Positions 47,775-59,191 of a DNA stretch of 64,000 bases are shown piece after piece. Both the position numbers and the translations under genes were made by a program. Under the pieces are notes generated by a model that was not told where the DNA came from, searched no databases, and saw nothing but the letters and a program-made list of their open reading frames with translations. The stretch's first letter is position 1; every line of letters begins with the position of its first letter. The DNA lies in NCBI GenBank assembly GCA_003550325.1, contig QKWP01000237.1:27033-91032 (forward strand). The letters are read 5' to 3'. Source of the DNA: Gigaspora rosea (Eukaryota > Glomeromycota > Glomeromycetes > Diversisporales > Gigasporaceae).

Positions 47775-48576
47775 TAAAGTAGGGTGCTGCATCAGAATCA
47801 AAGCATTTGGTACAATCAAGATATTTTTTATGGTTGTGCTAGAATTTTTATTAGTGCGGAAATTTTGGATTTTTAATAGTGTTTTAAAACTAAATACACG
47901 GTTTGATAGATCTTTGAAAAACTACTTAAATGTATAAAACCAAACTAGCAGATAGAAAATTTCATAATTTTAGGCTCTTTAACCCTGAGAACTTAATTTG
48001 CGTTTGTATTGGGCAGATGATGAGAAAAAGTTGAGCCGTCAATTGAGTTTTTAAATATTTGTTTTGCCGAAATATTTTGATTTATTGCTTCGTGATTTTG
48101 TGCTTCCTGTAAGCTACTTTATTACAACCCAAAAGGAATTTATTGGTCAACCATTTTTTCCCCTCTGGTTAAGTTACCACTGGACGTTAGGTGCGGCCTC
48201 AACTAATTAAATCAAAATAGTCAGGGTAACATATGATGATCATTAATTTCGAATTATTAATAGTTAAATTTCGATATTGTCATTAATCAAATAAATTTAT
48301 ATTTTTTAACACAAATATCTAAGAAAAGTGTGTATAATTTTTTAACTTGAAGCTCTTAACAAGCTTTGCATGATAATGGGGCTACTTTTTTCAATAGTTT
48401 ATTAAAGCATCAACTATAACGTAAATATTAAAGATTAATTAATTAATTAATTTTTACGAAATTTATAAACAAATTATAGTCAATCCTCGATATGATAATC
48501 ACCAGCTTGGCAAGTTGTGACTATATAAAGGTCAAGTTTTATATGGTTTATAATAGTTACCGGTAAAGCTCAAAAA
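47775..48576. other. Non-coding DNA between gene end and TPR remnant
   Basis: About 800 bp without ORFs or clear element ends separates the abrupt end of the TPR protein from more TPR-coding DNA. It may be an insertion that cut the gene, but I find no terminal repeats to prove it. Confidence 0.4.
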
Positions 48577-48900
48577 TAATGAGGAATCAATTGTAGATCT
48601 GAACAAATCATTAAAGATTAATCCAAATAATGCTTAGAATTTAAGTGTGCGTGGTGCATCTTATTTCGAACAGACAATTTAGATCATCTTTTAATGATTT
48701 AAACATATCGTTGAAAAATAATCCAAAATCTAGATTTGCTTTAATTTATCATTCAACGTATTAATCGCAAAAAGGTATGTTTTAATGAAGCTCTTGATGA
48801 TATAAATAAATCATTAGAATTGATGTTGTGGAAAAGTTTATTACTTTTTGAAAAAATATAACGAATCACTCACCGATTCAAAAAGGCATTAGAAATTAAT
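48577..48900 (+). pseudogene. Decayed TPR repeats
   Basis: Readable scraps are EESIVDLNKSLKINPNNA, stop, NLSVRGASYFE; then CFNEALDDINKSLE; then KKYNESLTD and ALEIN in shifted frames. These match the TPR units of the upstream gene in sequence and order, with stops and frameshifts. They are the former 3' part of that gene or of a tandem paralogue. Confidence 0.7.
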
Positions 48901-49354
48901 TTCAAAATTTTATGGAAAATATTTCTTATATTTGTCTCTTATTTTTCATTCATGTATAAAATTATAACCTATGTGAATTTTTTTTGTTGCAACATCGATC
49001 AGTTATAAGTTATACGATAAAGCTAGTTGTTTTTGTTCGATTAAATAAAATATATTGTTAGAGTTTCAACTAGTTAATTAATGCATCTTACAAGTTTCGA
49101 AATACATAAATATATAATTCAAATTGAAAATCCAGAACGTAATTAAAAATTGTCACTATCAAATTTAAATTCTCTTAAGATTTTATCAAGTGATGAAACA
49201 TAATTTTATTTAATTCTTTAATTGAGTTACTTTATTTCCGAATTTTTAATTTAAAATTTGATAAATATCTTTAGATAGTCTAGTTTACGATAATTTTTAC
49301 AGCCACACAAATTGTTTGCATTTTATATATTTCCGAGTCACGTGAGTTACTCGC

Positions 49355-49865
49355 GAGCCTTATAAAAAAATATACCAGATCGGGTACAGGTTGGTGTCAG
49401 ATAGGCACGGTCAAGATCCGGGTTGTACGAGTGAGACCGTATGCCTGTCCAATTGGACCGTAAATTGCTCGGGTTTTGTCAAATTGGCACGAGATTTGAC
49501 ACGGGTAATGATACGCACCACCGCATTAACAAATACAAACATGTGGATTAATGACTAAACCATAAATGTACATCAGTAATCAATATAATATGAGCAAACT
49601 AAGTAAACTTTAGTAAGGAATTTTTTTATCAGTGAATTATGAGATATTGTATTTGTTTTAAAAAAAATCATTTATTGATCTTTCGCTCTCCGCAAACGAG
49701 TCAACACGTATCACGAGCCAACACGTGTGCAACGTACACATACGTGTCATTTGAACGTACCCGTTTCGTATGGTGTGATATAGCGTGCCACCCTTTTGCC
49801 ACATAATCCGTGTCATTTTGCATTCCCGACACCAACTCGTAACGCAATCTGGCCCTCTTTTCTTA
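49355..49865. mobile_element. ~510-bp inverted-repeat element with GTTGGTGTC ends
   Basis: Left CCAGATCGGGTACAGG then TTGGTGTC aligns with the complement of the right end, CCAGATTGCGTTACG then AGTTGGTGTC. GC-rich subterminal words (ACACGTGTGCAACG, CGAGCCAACACG) contrast with the AT-rich flanks. No ORF. Confidence 0.5.
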
Positions 49866-50250
49866 TAAAGGAGTCAATTATTATTATCATATGTAATCGT
49901 CATTTATATGATAATCACATAATTAAACTTTGATCCGAAATTGGATTTTGATAAGAAATATGAATTCATCAATGCAACATTTCCAGCTAACGAATGATTA
50001 ATATACTATGTATTTACTTTATACTGCTTTGTAATCTGCAATTTAAGATATTAACTCTTATAAATAGATACATTTGCTTTGGAATATATTTACAATTTAA
50101 TTTCGTGACTCGATAATTCGAATAAAACGCGAAAAAAATAATTCGATCATATAATTTGAGCATACTCGAGTATTTTCCTGAGTTTAATTCGCGAGTCATG
50201 AGTAGACGTGCAGACGAATCACCCCAATTGATTCTGCGGCAATAAGACAA

Positions 50251-50572
50251 GTTACGGTTGGGTTCGTATTATTTCACCGACAATCACTTCACCGACATAA
50301 CATTTCACCGACAAATACTCACCGACAAGTTCATTTTACCGACAGTTTGTTTCACCGAAGCTCATTTCACCGACAAGTTTTTTTTTAAAAAGCACACTAA
50401 ATTTAGCCCTAATTCTACCTAATTCTACACTGACCCTAACGACAATGGGCATAATTACTTTGTCGGTGAAAGAAATAAACTGTCGGTAAAACGAACTTGT
50501 CGGTGAATAATTGAAATGTTATGTCGGTGAAATGATTGCCGATTACAGTAATTGATTGCCACCCGTTACGGT
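50251..50572. mobile_element. MITE with reiterated TTCACCGACA ends
   Basis: GTTACGGT at 50251-50258 is repeated exactly at 50565-50572 (8-bp duplication, extendable to 10). The left end holds about six copies of TTCACCGACA-like 10-mers and the right end four of TGTCGGTGAA. The core has AGCCCTAATTC and TGACCCTAACG. No coding capacity. Its build is the same as 5198-5500 with a different motif. Confidence 0.85.
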
Positions 50573-51119
50573 TGCGGTTGCGACAAAAATCATATGATCC
50601 TAATAGCAACATTTTAAGTAAAATATAAATAATGTTTCGCTTTTTTTCTTTTTTTCAAATTGCTTCGCTAAATATCTACTACCACAATAGAATTGCTTGA
50701 AGAACTAATAGTCAAGAACAAAGCTAATTATTCGGAGTAAATTATGATATAAATCAATCCTTTACATCTACGTATTTCCCAATGTTTCACATGCATCATA
50801 AAACATACTTTCGAATCTTATAAGCCACACTAAACGATATCATTTCAAGTCCAGTATTTGCCAGGAACGTAGTACAAAGTACGAAGAGTATGGTTTACTG
50901 AAGAGTTAAATGGAGACAGCAAAATCTGAGAATTGATTGGTTGATCAAATCTCATGACTTCTGATCTTCTATATCTGTGTACGTGCATATACAGGAATGG
51001 AGTACGATGTATTTTACAGGCGAGTTAAGTGGTATAGCGCATCTGATTGAATGATCCATCCTCATGACTTCATCAGGATTCTGCCCATATCGGGATCATT
51101 GTGCACCAATGAGTATAGA

Positions 51120-52560
51120 TAGTCTTGATGTTTCTATATTTTGCATTAAATGGCTTTTCTTCTAGTATCGCATGCATGATTTTTTAATTAGTGCAATAAA
51201 AATTTTGCGCATTGGACAGTGCATGATCAGAGAATCATTCTAAACCATTATGATGATATATTAATTTCTTCGTCTGGTAATTGATTTAAAAATATGTTAG
51301 GAAAGGAGAGTAACAAAAATTATAGTTTCTGTGAAAAGAGCATAAAGTGCATATTACAGTAAATGGCATGTGCAATTTTCTAGTAGCACAATAAAAAATG
51401 TGGTATGAACCGAAAATTATTGTTTTATTGTATAAGCGGTGAACTGAAAACATTCTATTGTATAAGCGGTAACATTTATAATTATATATTAAATTCCTTA
51501 TCTGACACTTGATTTGAATATCAAATTTTAAATTGCATGCTTGTATTGAATAATTGAATAATCTGGTTTTAGATGGCGTGTGCGATTTCCTAGTAGTACG
51601 ATAAAAAATGTGGTATGAAGCAAAGACTTTGTTCTGTATAAGCAGTAATATTTATAATGATATACAGTATTAAAATCCTTATTTGGCACTTGATTTACAT
51701 CGAATTTTTTTTTTAAACTATAATAACATTGTAATATTCCTACATATGTCCGACAGGCCACAATTTTTTGGCTGCCGTCTCAGCAGGTCAATCCAATCAA
51801 ACCAACGTTATGGTCTAATTTATGGCTGCCATCTCATCAGGCCAATTAAAGCAGTGTTACATCATTTTCAGGGCGGGAGGGAAGAGTTGGCAAAAAAGAT
51901 TCACATCGGCTTCTCATGCTTACTAAAATACTATGATCTGATTACCCCATACTTACTTAATACTAAATTATCTTCATCATAGCTACATCATAATTGCATA
52001 ATTAATTACTGCATATTTACATCACCAATTACATACTGCACGCTCGATCGATCAAACATGTAATCATAACCGGGCCTATCACATGTTAGATCAGGTGAAT
52101 AGATTCGAGACAAAAGCTGCCTCGATACTTACATATCGAGTAGCTATTGTATTGAATAATCCAGTATTAAATGGCATGTGCGGTTTTCTAAGCGCGATAA
52201 AAAATGCTGCATGAACCAAAAATATTGTTCCGTTTTATGATATATTGGGTTTCCTTATTTAGCACTTGAATAAAAGCCTGTTTATCTAATTTAATTAGTG
52301 CAATAAACATTTTGCACATTGGACATTGCGTGATCAGAGAAAAATTCTAAAATATTATAATAAATATATTAATTTCTTTGTGTGGTATTGATTTAAAAAT
52401 AAATATTGCTATGTTGAGAACGAAGTGTAACAAAGATTATACCAGGCATGTTAAATGGCATGTTCAATTTTCTAGTGGCACGATCATACAGTATGAACTA
52501 AAAACATTTATAATGATATATTAAATTCCTTATTTGGTGCTAATTTATGATTGTATCAAA
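51120..52560. repeat. Dispersed/tandem AAATGGCATGTGC repeats
   Basis: AAATGGCATGTGCAATTTTC, TAGTAGCACGATAAAAAATG, TGGTATGAACCAAAA-type units recur near 51362, 51572, 52170 and 52452, with a partial one at 51150. A longer block (51185-51410) including TTGGACAGTGCATGATCAG is repeated at 52290-52500. The intervening 51683-51982 ORF is not gene-like. Confidence 0.6.
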
Positions 52561-52689
52561 TCTTAATTTAAAAAATTTGTTTGGGATCTTGTTAAAGCAT
52601 GATAGCATGTTTTGTATTGAATAATCTGGAATTGACCTGGTACTTGTTGGCGCTTCTCATAGTTAATTTAATCGAATGCAAATTATAAT

Positions 52690-53088
52690 TTTTATCATTA
52701 AAAATTCTCAGCTAAATTAATCATTAGCTTGTTTCAAACTTGTGTTCCAAAATAATGCCCATAGGCTTTATTTCGCACAAATACAGTGCAAATTGTAAAT
52801 CACACCATTGCTGTATTAATAAATTTCTATTTTATTAACGTTAACAATAGCCCGTTCTCATTATACATTAAACGCGGTTTAATCTTGTTTAACATACTAA
52901 AGGTTTGTAATTGTATTTTAACCAAAAACAACATTTTATAGTTGTTTCAAAGTGTGATAATATTTAGTTTGATATTTACTGTTAGGACTGACGGTCCTTT
53001 CAGCCCGTTCTAAAAAGGACTGGACCGGCCCGGTCTCTAGACGGACCGAAGGACTGTCAGTTTGGACCGATCAATTAACAGCCCTATA
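52690..53088. mobile_element. hAT-like element end, copy 2 (inverted)
   Basis: Reverse complement of 27398-27800, ending GGACCGATCAATTAACAGCC, with the GC-rich GGACCGGCCCGGTC islet. No transposase piece is attached here. Confidence 0.6.
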
Positions 53089-53595
53089 CCGTATAACACT
53101 GCCTATAAGACCCCCAGTCTTATTCAAGAAGCTCCCTCAACTGACTTAAATAGTACCCAGGGTACTGTATGAGGAGGGAGTACTATTAGTGATGAGCCGC
53201 GTATAGTACAGTACACAAAAAAAAGTTTATAATTTTCTAGAATCAAATTTTTACTTATGAAACCGCCTTTTATTTTCTAAATAAAGTTATTCCTCGCAAA
53301 ATTTTGTATATAGATAGCTTATATATCATACACATACTATACAGATTGCACATGCTATACACACTATGCAACTGTACGTACTGTACGTACTGTACGCTAA
53401 AAAAATTCAGATATATCATATAAATAGCACATCACTAGGTACTATATAAAAATAAAATACTATAAGTAGCAGACATTTAATAATAAGGCATATATGGGGT
53501 ACTATTCAAAAATTATTGGCATTTATAGTTGAATAGCATCCTGGTACTATATGAGAGGGGTACTTTATCAGGGTACTATAGGCAGCGCTATACAG
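53089..53595. mobile_element. TA-flanked MITE (CTGCCTATA family)
   Basis: Left CCGTATAACACTGCCTATA and right TATAGGCAGCGCTATACAG are inverted, each beside TA (53087-53088 and 53596-53597). Subterminal AGTACCC...GGGTACT words follow. Related to 58953-59191. Confidence 0.7.
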
Positions 53596-53619
53596 TAAAT
53601 TGCATATTCATCATTTTGC

Positions 53620-54333
53620 AATATATTTGATTAATTTTTTTTCGTTTAGACTGTAGCCTTGCTCAGCTTATTGGGCCACTTTATTAATTAATGGTTGTGT
53701 ACAAAAACGAGGGTACAACTAGCTACACATGCACTTTTGGTGCCTAATTTAAGTAGTCTGCCCGCAGGTTCTACACTAGCTGCTATACCTGCAACCCGCT
53801 ACGGGTATTGCCTATTCAAAACCCTCTGATCTAAATATACGAATCCACCAATTAACTTACACAAACAGCCATAGGGCTAATTTACCCCGCAGGGATCCAG
53901 TACTAGTCGAGCAACTTCGTCCCATTTCGTTGTTTTATTCCCCGGTACCACGCGGTCCGATATTCGAATCACGAGGTACGTTCCTTGCCCTTGTAAGGTT
54001 CGTTCGGATCCCAGCACCAACCTTATTTATGGTAGCACCGTCAGAGATCCTAATCTACCTCCTTACTCAGGTCTTCCCAAAGGGTTTCTGTTTTTCCAGT
54101 TCCTTGGATTTTTCAGTGTAACAAACACTTATTGCGCCCGAGAGCTTCCATTCAAGATGGTGGAACCAAGGTTATAGGTTTTTCACCCAACCGATGTTAA
54201 GCCACAGTTACCGTAATACAGGCCTAATTTTTGTTATCATCGCCAGTGGGATTTGAACCGTCGACCTGCCGCTTGGGGGGTGACAACCTGGCCACTTCTC
54301 TAGGTCACCACACCTCTAATATATTTGATTAAT
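53620..54333 (-). mobile_element. Full-length tRNA-derived SINE with 16-bp target duplication
   Basis: AATATATTTGATTAAT at 53620-53635 is repeated exactly at 54318-54333. The 682-bp element between (minus strand, 54317 to 53636) begins with a tRNA-like head: A-box-like TAGAGAAGTGG and B-box GGTTCAAATCC. It ends in an A-rich tail (T run at 53635-53643 on plus). A long perfect target duplication with a poly-A tail is the signature of LINE-driven retroposition. Shared blocks with 36090-37126 are the head, the TTTTGGTGCCTAATTTAAGT block and the GGTTCTACACTAGCT block. The middle diverges strongly. Confidence 0.85.
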
Positions 54334-54771
54334 ATTTTTGTATAAATACTATAGAAATTGTATTCATTATTTTGTAACATAACTTTTGTAAGAATATTAT
54401 TTGCGTATTTACCATTTTGCAAAAAATTTAAGCAATTGTTTCTTTTTTAGGCCAGTTCGCTCTTAAAAAAAACAAAAAATGTAACTATAGCAATACTATG
54501 TATATTTAAGCCAGATTTTAATAAGCCTTTAGTAAGCTTACAATACTAGATATTATGACACAATTAATATATATTTTCTAAATACAATGCTGTTCATACA
54601 TACACTCACGTTCCTAGTTTTGCGTGACAACGTCGCGCAGCTACTTATTTTGGTAATAATGACTCATTATTGACAAAGGTTAGGCATAGGAAATATTTAT
54701 TATGATCCTGCAATCTTAGTAGCTCGAATTCTCGAAAATGATTACAGTATATCCTCTCAAATCCGATGTCA
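54334..54771. other. Intergenic, no supported gene
   Basis: Contains GTTCCTAGTTTTGCGTGACA then ACGTCGCGCAGCTACTTATT at about 54610-54650; a close copy lies at 61610-61650, a small dispersed repeat. No ORF. Confidence 0.4.
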
Positions 54772-55641
54772 TGGTGGACTAATGATGCCTGAAGCAATGA
54801 ATTTTGCGATGACGAAGGGTTTAGTCAGACTAGACGATTGACGAAACCCCTGACGCTTGACGAAACCCCTGACGCTTGACGAAACCCCTGACGCTTGACG
54901 AAACCCATGACGTTTGACGAAACACCTGCACGCATATGATTTTTTATTGTCTATAACACATAATTTTTTGACCCATCAATAATAATACTAATCTACGAAC
55001 ATCCGCTATTTCGTAAACTAAAACCATACCTGATACAACGCCAGAGCATAAGATCGATCTTCCGTCACGTGATTAAACCAAACGTTCGCTTTCAAAAAAT
55101 AAAATTTAGACTATTAAATCGCTTTTATGTTTCTTTCTATCCTTTACCCAAACCTAACATAAATTAATTTTTTTTGTTTACCTACTGTTGCATCGGAAAA
55201 TCACGTGAACAGAAAAATCGATCCTATACCAGTCAATTTCATACCCTCAATATATTCGTATTGAGGTTTTAATAACTCGCTAGGTGTTTAATTCACTCGC
55301 TGAGGGTTTCATACACACGCTGAGAGTCTATAACCTCGTTGAGGGTTAAAATCACCCAACTATGCCCAATACTATGTCACTGCCAATTCGTAGAACGCCT
55401 ATAGGATATATTCGGTGATGCAAATCATCGGGAAATATCGGATCGAAATGTCAAAAAGACATGGACTATTTTATTTCTATTATGTCGTTTTTTGTTATTT
55501 ATTATGAGTTTCGCCATGCGTCATTGGTTTCTTCATGCATCATAGGTCGTCATTTCATTAATTTGAAGTTGCCTGACGCAATGGTTTCGTCATGTGTCAA
55601 TGACGTAGGTTACGTCATGTGCAGGCATCATTGTGGTGGAC
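54772..55641. mobile_element. MITE with 19-bp reiterated end motif
   Basis: TGGTGGAC at 54772-54779 is repeated exactly at 55634-55641. The 854-bp element has TAATGATGCCTG / CAGGCATCATTG ends, the same tips as 9630-10498. The left subterminal region has about five units of GACGCTTGACGAAACCCCT (54832-54928); the right has TGCGTCATTGGTTTCTTCA-type units. Inside lie a second inverted pair (CACGTGAT...ATCACGTG, 55065-55215) and a CTCGCTGAGGGTTT tandem (55262-55350). Confidence 0.85.
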
Positions 55642-56470
55642 ATAGTGATGGAGAAAAATGCACATGATATCGCATGATATAATTTTTGGAATTTATATTT
55701 TCCTTTCGAAAAATATCGGATATGTGCTCAAATTTTACCAATTTTGTCTTCTTTTATGTTCATTCATTTTCTTTTCGGAATTTTTTTTCGCGACTTTTGC
55801 ATCCATATTCCTTAATTCCGTCGACAATACGCTCCCTGCCTAAATTATACTTACTTTAATTTTCCTATATAAAATTTAGATGGGATAAAATGGCATGATT
55901 CCGAAACATGCGCATGAATGCGCATTAATGTACGCATGAAACCCATCTCTAGGTGGACAGCTTTTTATCGGCTTTGAGAGGTTATCTGATTTAATATATA
56001 GCCTAATGGTCGCATGATCCTGGCTGAATATAATTGGCCAGATTATATTTATACATATTCGGTTACACGAAGTCAGATTTGAGCCAATCAAATCGATTAA
56101 TATCATCTGACAAAACCGATATTTTATATTTTGAGTATGGAAACGATAGGGTGGATATATAATTTTTAAGGGATTTATATAAAGCTTAGAGCTCTTTATC
56201 AAAAAATATATATTTTGTATAAATTTATATATTAGTTGCATGCCCTTATTAAATTTAGAGGTAGTGGCATGCCACCATTGGCATGCCAATGATCACCATG
56301 CCAGGTTCCCTACTTGCTTGTGATCAGGCCCAATAGTAATAGAACGCATACTCGCTTTACTGCTGAATGTAAAGCTATACAGCCAATTCTTGTTTCACTG
56401 TAAATTTTTCTTTGGTACATTTTCCATGCAAAAGATATGCTATATATACTTAGTGTATCTTTTTCTGTAC
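55642..56470. other. Intergenic, no supported gene
   Basis: The 137-codon minus ORF at 55876-56289 is the longest unexplained ORF in the repeat zone. It lacks a start context, domain or partner exons and I do not call it. Confidence 0.4.
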
Positions 56471-56674
56471 TACAGCTGATTTGAAAATTAGTGGGACACA
56501 TGATGAATTTTGTGATAATCGCCAGCAAATTTCGGTAATTATTTTTCGGTAATAAAAGTATAGTTTTCGATAATATAATCTTGGCCGGTACAAAACATAC
56601 CGCAAAATAATTATCGAAATTTGGATGATCATCACAAAATTTCATGCGTCCCACTAATTTTCAAATCAGCTGTA
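56471..56674. mobile_element. Tc1/mariner-like MITE 1
   Basis: TA-flanked ends CAGCTGATTTGAAAATTAGT on the left and the exact complement on the right, continuing as GGGACACATGATGAATTTTG versus its near complement. 204 bp with the flanking TAs, no ORF. CAG tips and TA flanks fit Tc1/mariner. Confidence 0.8.
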
Positions 56675-56772
56675 ATAAAACCATCTGACTGAGTAATAAT
56701 AATAAGCGTTGTAGTTGAAGCATTCAAAATAACAACCTACTTTTTATTTTTTATTTGTCAGAATTTTTTTTT

Positions 56773-56981
56773 TACATCTGATTTGAAAATTAGTTGGACA
56801 CTTGAAAATTTTCTTGTTTTTGAAACCTTTCGATTTCGTCTTAGGCTTTTCGGAAACCATGTCACAGTCTTCGGAACTTTGGTCCGATAATGAGGAGTTA
56901 TATGATTCATAAGACGAAACCGAAAGGTTTCAAAAACGAGAAAATTTTTCAAGTGTCCCACTAATTTTCAAATCAACTGTA
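56773..56981. mobile_element. Tc1/mariner-like MITE 2
   Basis: Same outer tips as MITE 1 (TGATTTGAAAATTAGT.GGAC) and TA flanks, but the inner arms differ: CTTGAAAATTTTCTTGTTTT, TGAAACCTTTCGATTTCGTC and complement. The inner part is therefore a different hairpin under a shared terminal signal. It lies 98 bp from MITE 1. Confidence 0.8.
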
Positions 56982-58146
56982 AATGGAATTTATTTTGAAT
57001 TTAAAAAGGTGTTAGAGATTATTGCGTGCGTTCGTACGTACTGGTCCTGCGCGGTTTCACGCGCTGCGCAACTACCCCTAATTATCATACCTCCCGCTGA
57101 CCTTGTCACGGGAAATTTTGTCAATCGCCATACGATGCAATTTCCGACCGATTACTATATTTCTGCGGAAATGTAAATTAATAAGCCCAGTAACTTTATT
57201 ATTTCTTTCGACATTACCTCATAATTAGTAAAGCTTTATTACATTGCCATTATCGAATTATTACACATTTCCGGTAATAGTTCCCATTACCAAATCCTTT
57301 GTAAATAGTCGTATATCTTACACATTCTTGGTAATAGGGTTATTGTAATAAAGGTTCGCTATATGTAAAGCGGAAGGATCTTTTAGACACACATAACGCT
57401 AATAAATAAATTACTTTCCCAATCAAGGATGTTAAAATTAGAGGCCATTTGCCCTTTTTTCAAATAACCTAGGTCATTTCAGACTAACTAAAATTCATAA
57501 TAAAATTTGGGTCATTTGAGGTCATTTGAGGACTTTGAAGGTCATTTGAAGGTCATTTACCATCCCTGCTCCCAATAATATAAAAATTACCTTCTTTTAA
57601 TATCCTAATGTCCACGGCTCAAAGCTAAATTGGTAAAAAAGTTCATAAAGTCTCTTCCGAGCCATGACAACCTACATGTGTTCATATTAAATGTTCCGAT
57701 ATCCTCGCATCCATTTTCCTATTTTAATGCCTACTAATTTATGATAATTAATATCGATTGTTTTGACCTATATTCATTAAATATTAGCATTATTATGCTT
57801 GCTTTAAAAGAATTGAGACTAAAAAAAAAAAAAAAACAAAAAAAAAAAATTAAGGTTTTTGAAAATTTTGGGTCGGCGTGTAATGCAAAACGAAAATTTA
57901 ACTTTGCGTCGCCTTACCGCGCAACTCATACAGGGGTCCCCAAAATTCCAGGTCGGGACATGTCGGTGCATCGGATCATGGTCGGCTGGATCGGAATTGA
58001 TCAATTTTGCCCCAAGATCATAAAAATTTTACTAATAAATCATATCCATTCATTAAGTAAAAAAAATGCCCAGCTGATCCTGGGGCTAAATGCCGACCTA
58101 GATCTGACGCATCCGACCCGGAAATTGGGATAGCCCGTAAAAATCG
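56982..58146. other. Intergenic, no supported gene
   Basis: GGTCATTTGA words repeat at 57510-57560. A 130-codon plus ORF (57741-58133) starts in low-complexity DNA, passes through a poly-A run and has no domain. GC-richer repeat-like DNA lies at 57865-58130. Confidence 0.4.
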
Positions 58147-58955
58147 TATATCGCTGCAAAACTTCCGAAACCTAGTTTCGCCAGAAGCCCCAAATCCGAA
58201 AATTACGAAACCTCCGAACTGAGCGAAACTTCCGAAACTTCCGAAACTCCCGAAACCTCGAAATTGACGAATCTTTCGAAATTTCCAAATTTCGAAACAA
58301 ATAACCACTAAATTTCATATAAATGGTTAGACTAAAGTGGATTTTGGAAATAGGTAGGATCTTAAAATTCGGATTTATGCCATAAAATGAAGTGGCCTTT
58401 ACCAGTTTTTCGGGCTAAAACGAAACTTCCGAAACTGGCTTCAGAAACCAATAGCCAATAAAATCACGAGAATCCGCAACACGTGAAATAGCGAGCGTAA
58501 ATGAGCAAAAATTATATTGTTTATTCATTGGTTTGAATAGTTTGATTCCAGCTTTTTTATGTTCACGAAAGATTCGCGAATTTGTGTTTATTTTTATTTT
58601 TATTTTTTTATTTTTATTTTTATTTTTATTTTTTTTATTTTTATTTTTATTTTTATTTTTTTTATTATTTTTTTTCAACTCAAGAAAGGATTTTCTTGTT
58701 TGTGGGATGCAGTCTTTTTATTTATTTATATATTTATTTATTTGCTAAGTTTCGGAAGGTTCACACAGGTTCGGAAGTTTCGGAAGATTGTGTTTCGCCC
58801 TCGGAAGCTTCGTTTTCGTCCGGTTTCGCCCATTTCGGACATTTCGGCCATACCGTAGTTTCGGCAATTTCGGAAGTTTCGGATTCTGGGCATAACAAAA
58901 CTCCAGTGCCGAAACGTTTCGGACTTAGGGTGAGGTTTCGGTCAAAACACTGGCA
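58147..58955. mobile_element. Element with reiterated TTCCGAAAC ends
   Basis: The left zone (58160-58300) repeats ACTTCCGAAAC-like words and the right zone (58747-58945) repeats GTTTCGGAAG-like words in the opposite sense, so the ends are inverted arrays. The centre has a T-rich microsatellite. Tips are less clear than in other elements because the right end merges with the MITE at 58953. No real gene; several ORFs are shadows. Confidence 0.6.
58586..58680. repeat. (ATTTTT)n microsatellite
   Basis: About 95 bp of TTTTTA repeats with minor length variation. It produces Phe/Tyr/Leu-rich or Lys/Asn-rich ORFs in every frame. Confidence 0.9.
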
Positions 58956-59191
58956 CTGCATATAGTACCCCGGGTACTTTTCAAAAAAAAGTCAGCTAAG
59001 ATCGAATAATACCCCCCAGACATTGTGAGATGGGAGGATAATACAAATCATCATTACTGATCTATATATTCCTTGCTATTAGACATATCAAACCCAATGA
59101 AAAAGATCGCACTATTAATTATGACATTGGCCACAAATCGCTTTTCGGGATACTATTCCAAGGGTACTATATGCAGCGCTGTACGGTAATA
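58953..59191. mobile_element. MITE, CTGCATATAGTACCC family
   Basis: Left CACTGCATATAGTACCC and right GGGTACTATATGCAGCGCTG then TACGG next to TA. Same family as 53089-53595 (GCGCTGC(C/A)TATA tips). The left tip is fused with the preceding element. Confidence 0.65.

Noticed and set aside
51683..51982. 99-codon plus ORF
   Set aside because: Sits among dispersed repeats, no domain; a GCTGCC(A/G)TCTCA.CAGG(T/C)CAAT word is duplicated inside it, as in repeats.
54235..54310. Possible tRNA gene on the minus strand
   Set aside because: Same reason; it is the 5' head of the full-length SINE at 53620-54333.
55876..56289. 137-codon minus ORF
   Set aside because: No domain, no partner exons, no codon pattern unlike its surroundings; probably chance.
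57741..58133. 130-codon plus ORF
   Set aside because: Runs through a poly-A tract and has no domain; its second half is repeat-like GC-richer DNA.
58533..58965. Phe/Tyr-rich plus ORFs and Lys/Asn-rich minus ORF
   Set aside because: All are translations of the (ATTTTT)n microsatellite and the TTTCGGAAG end repeats.
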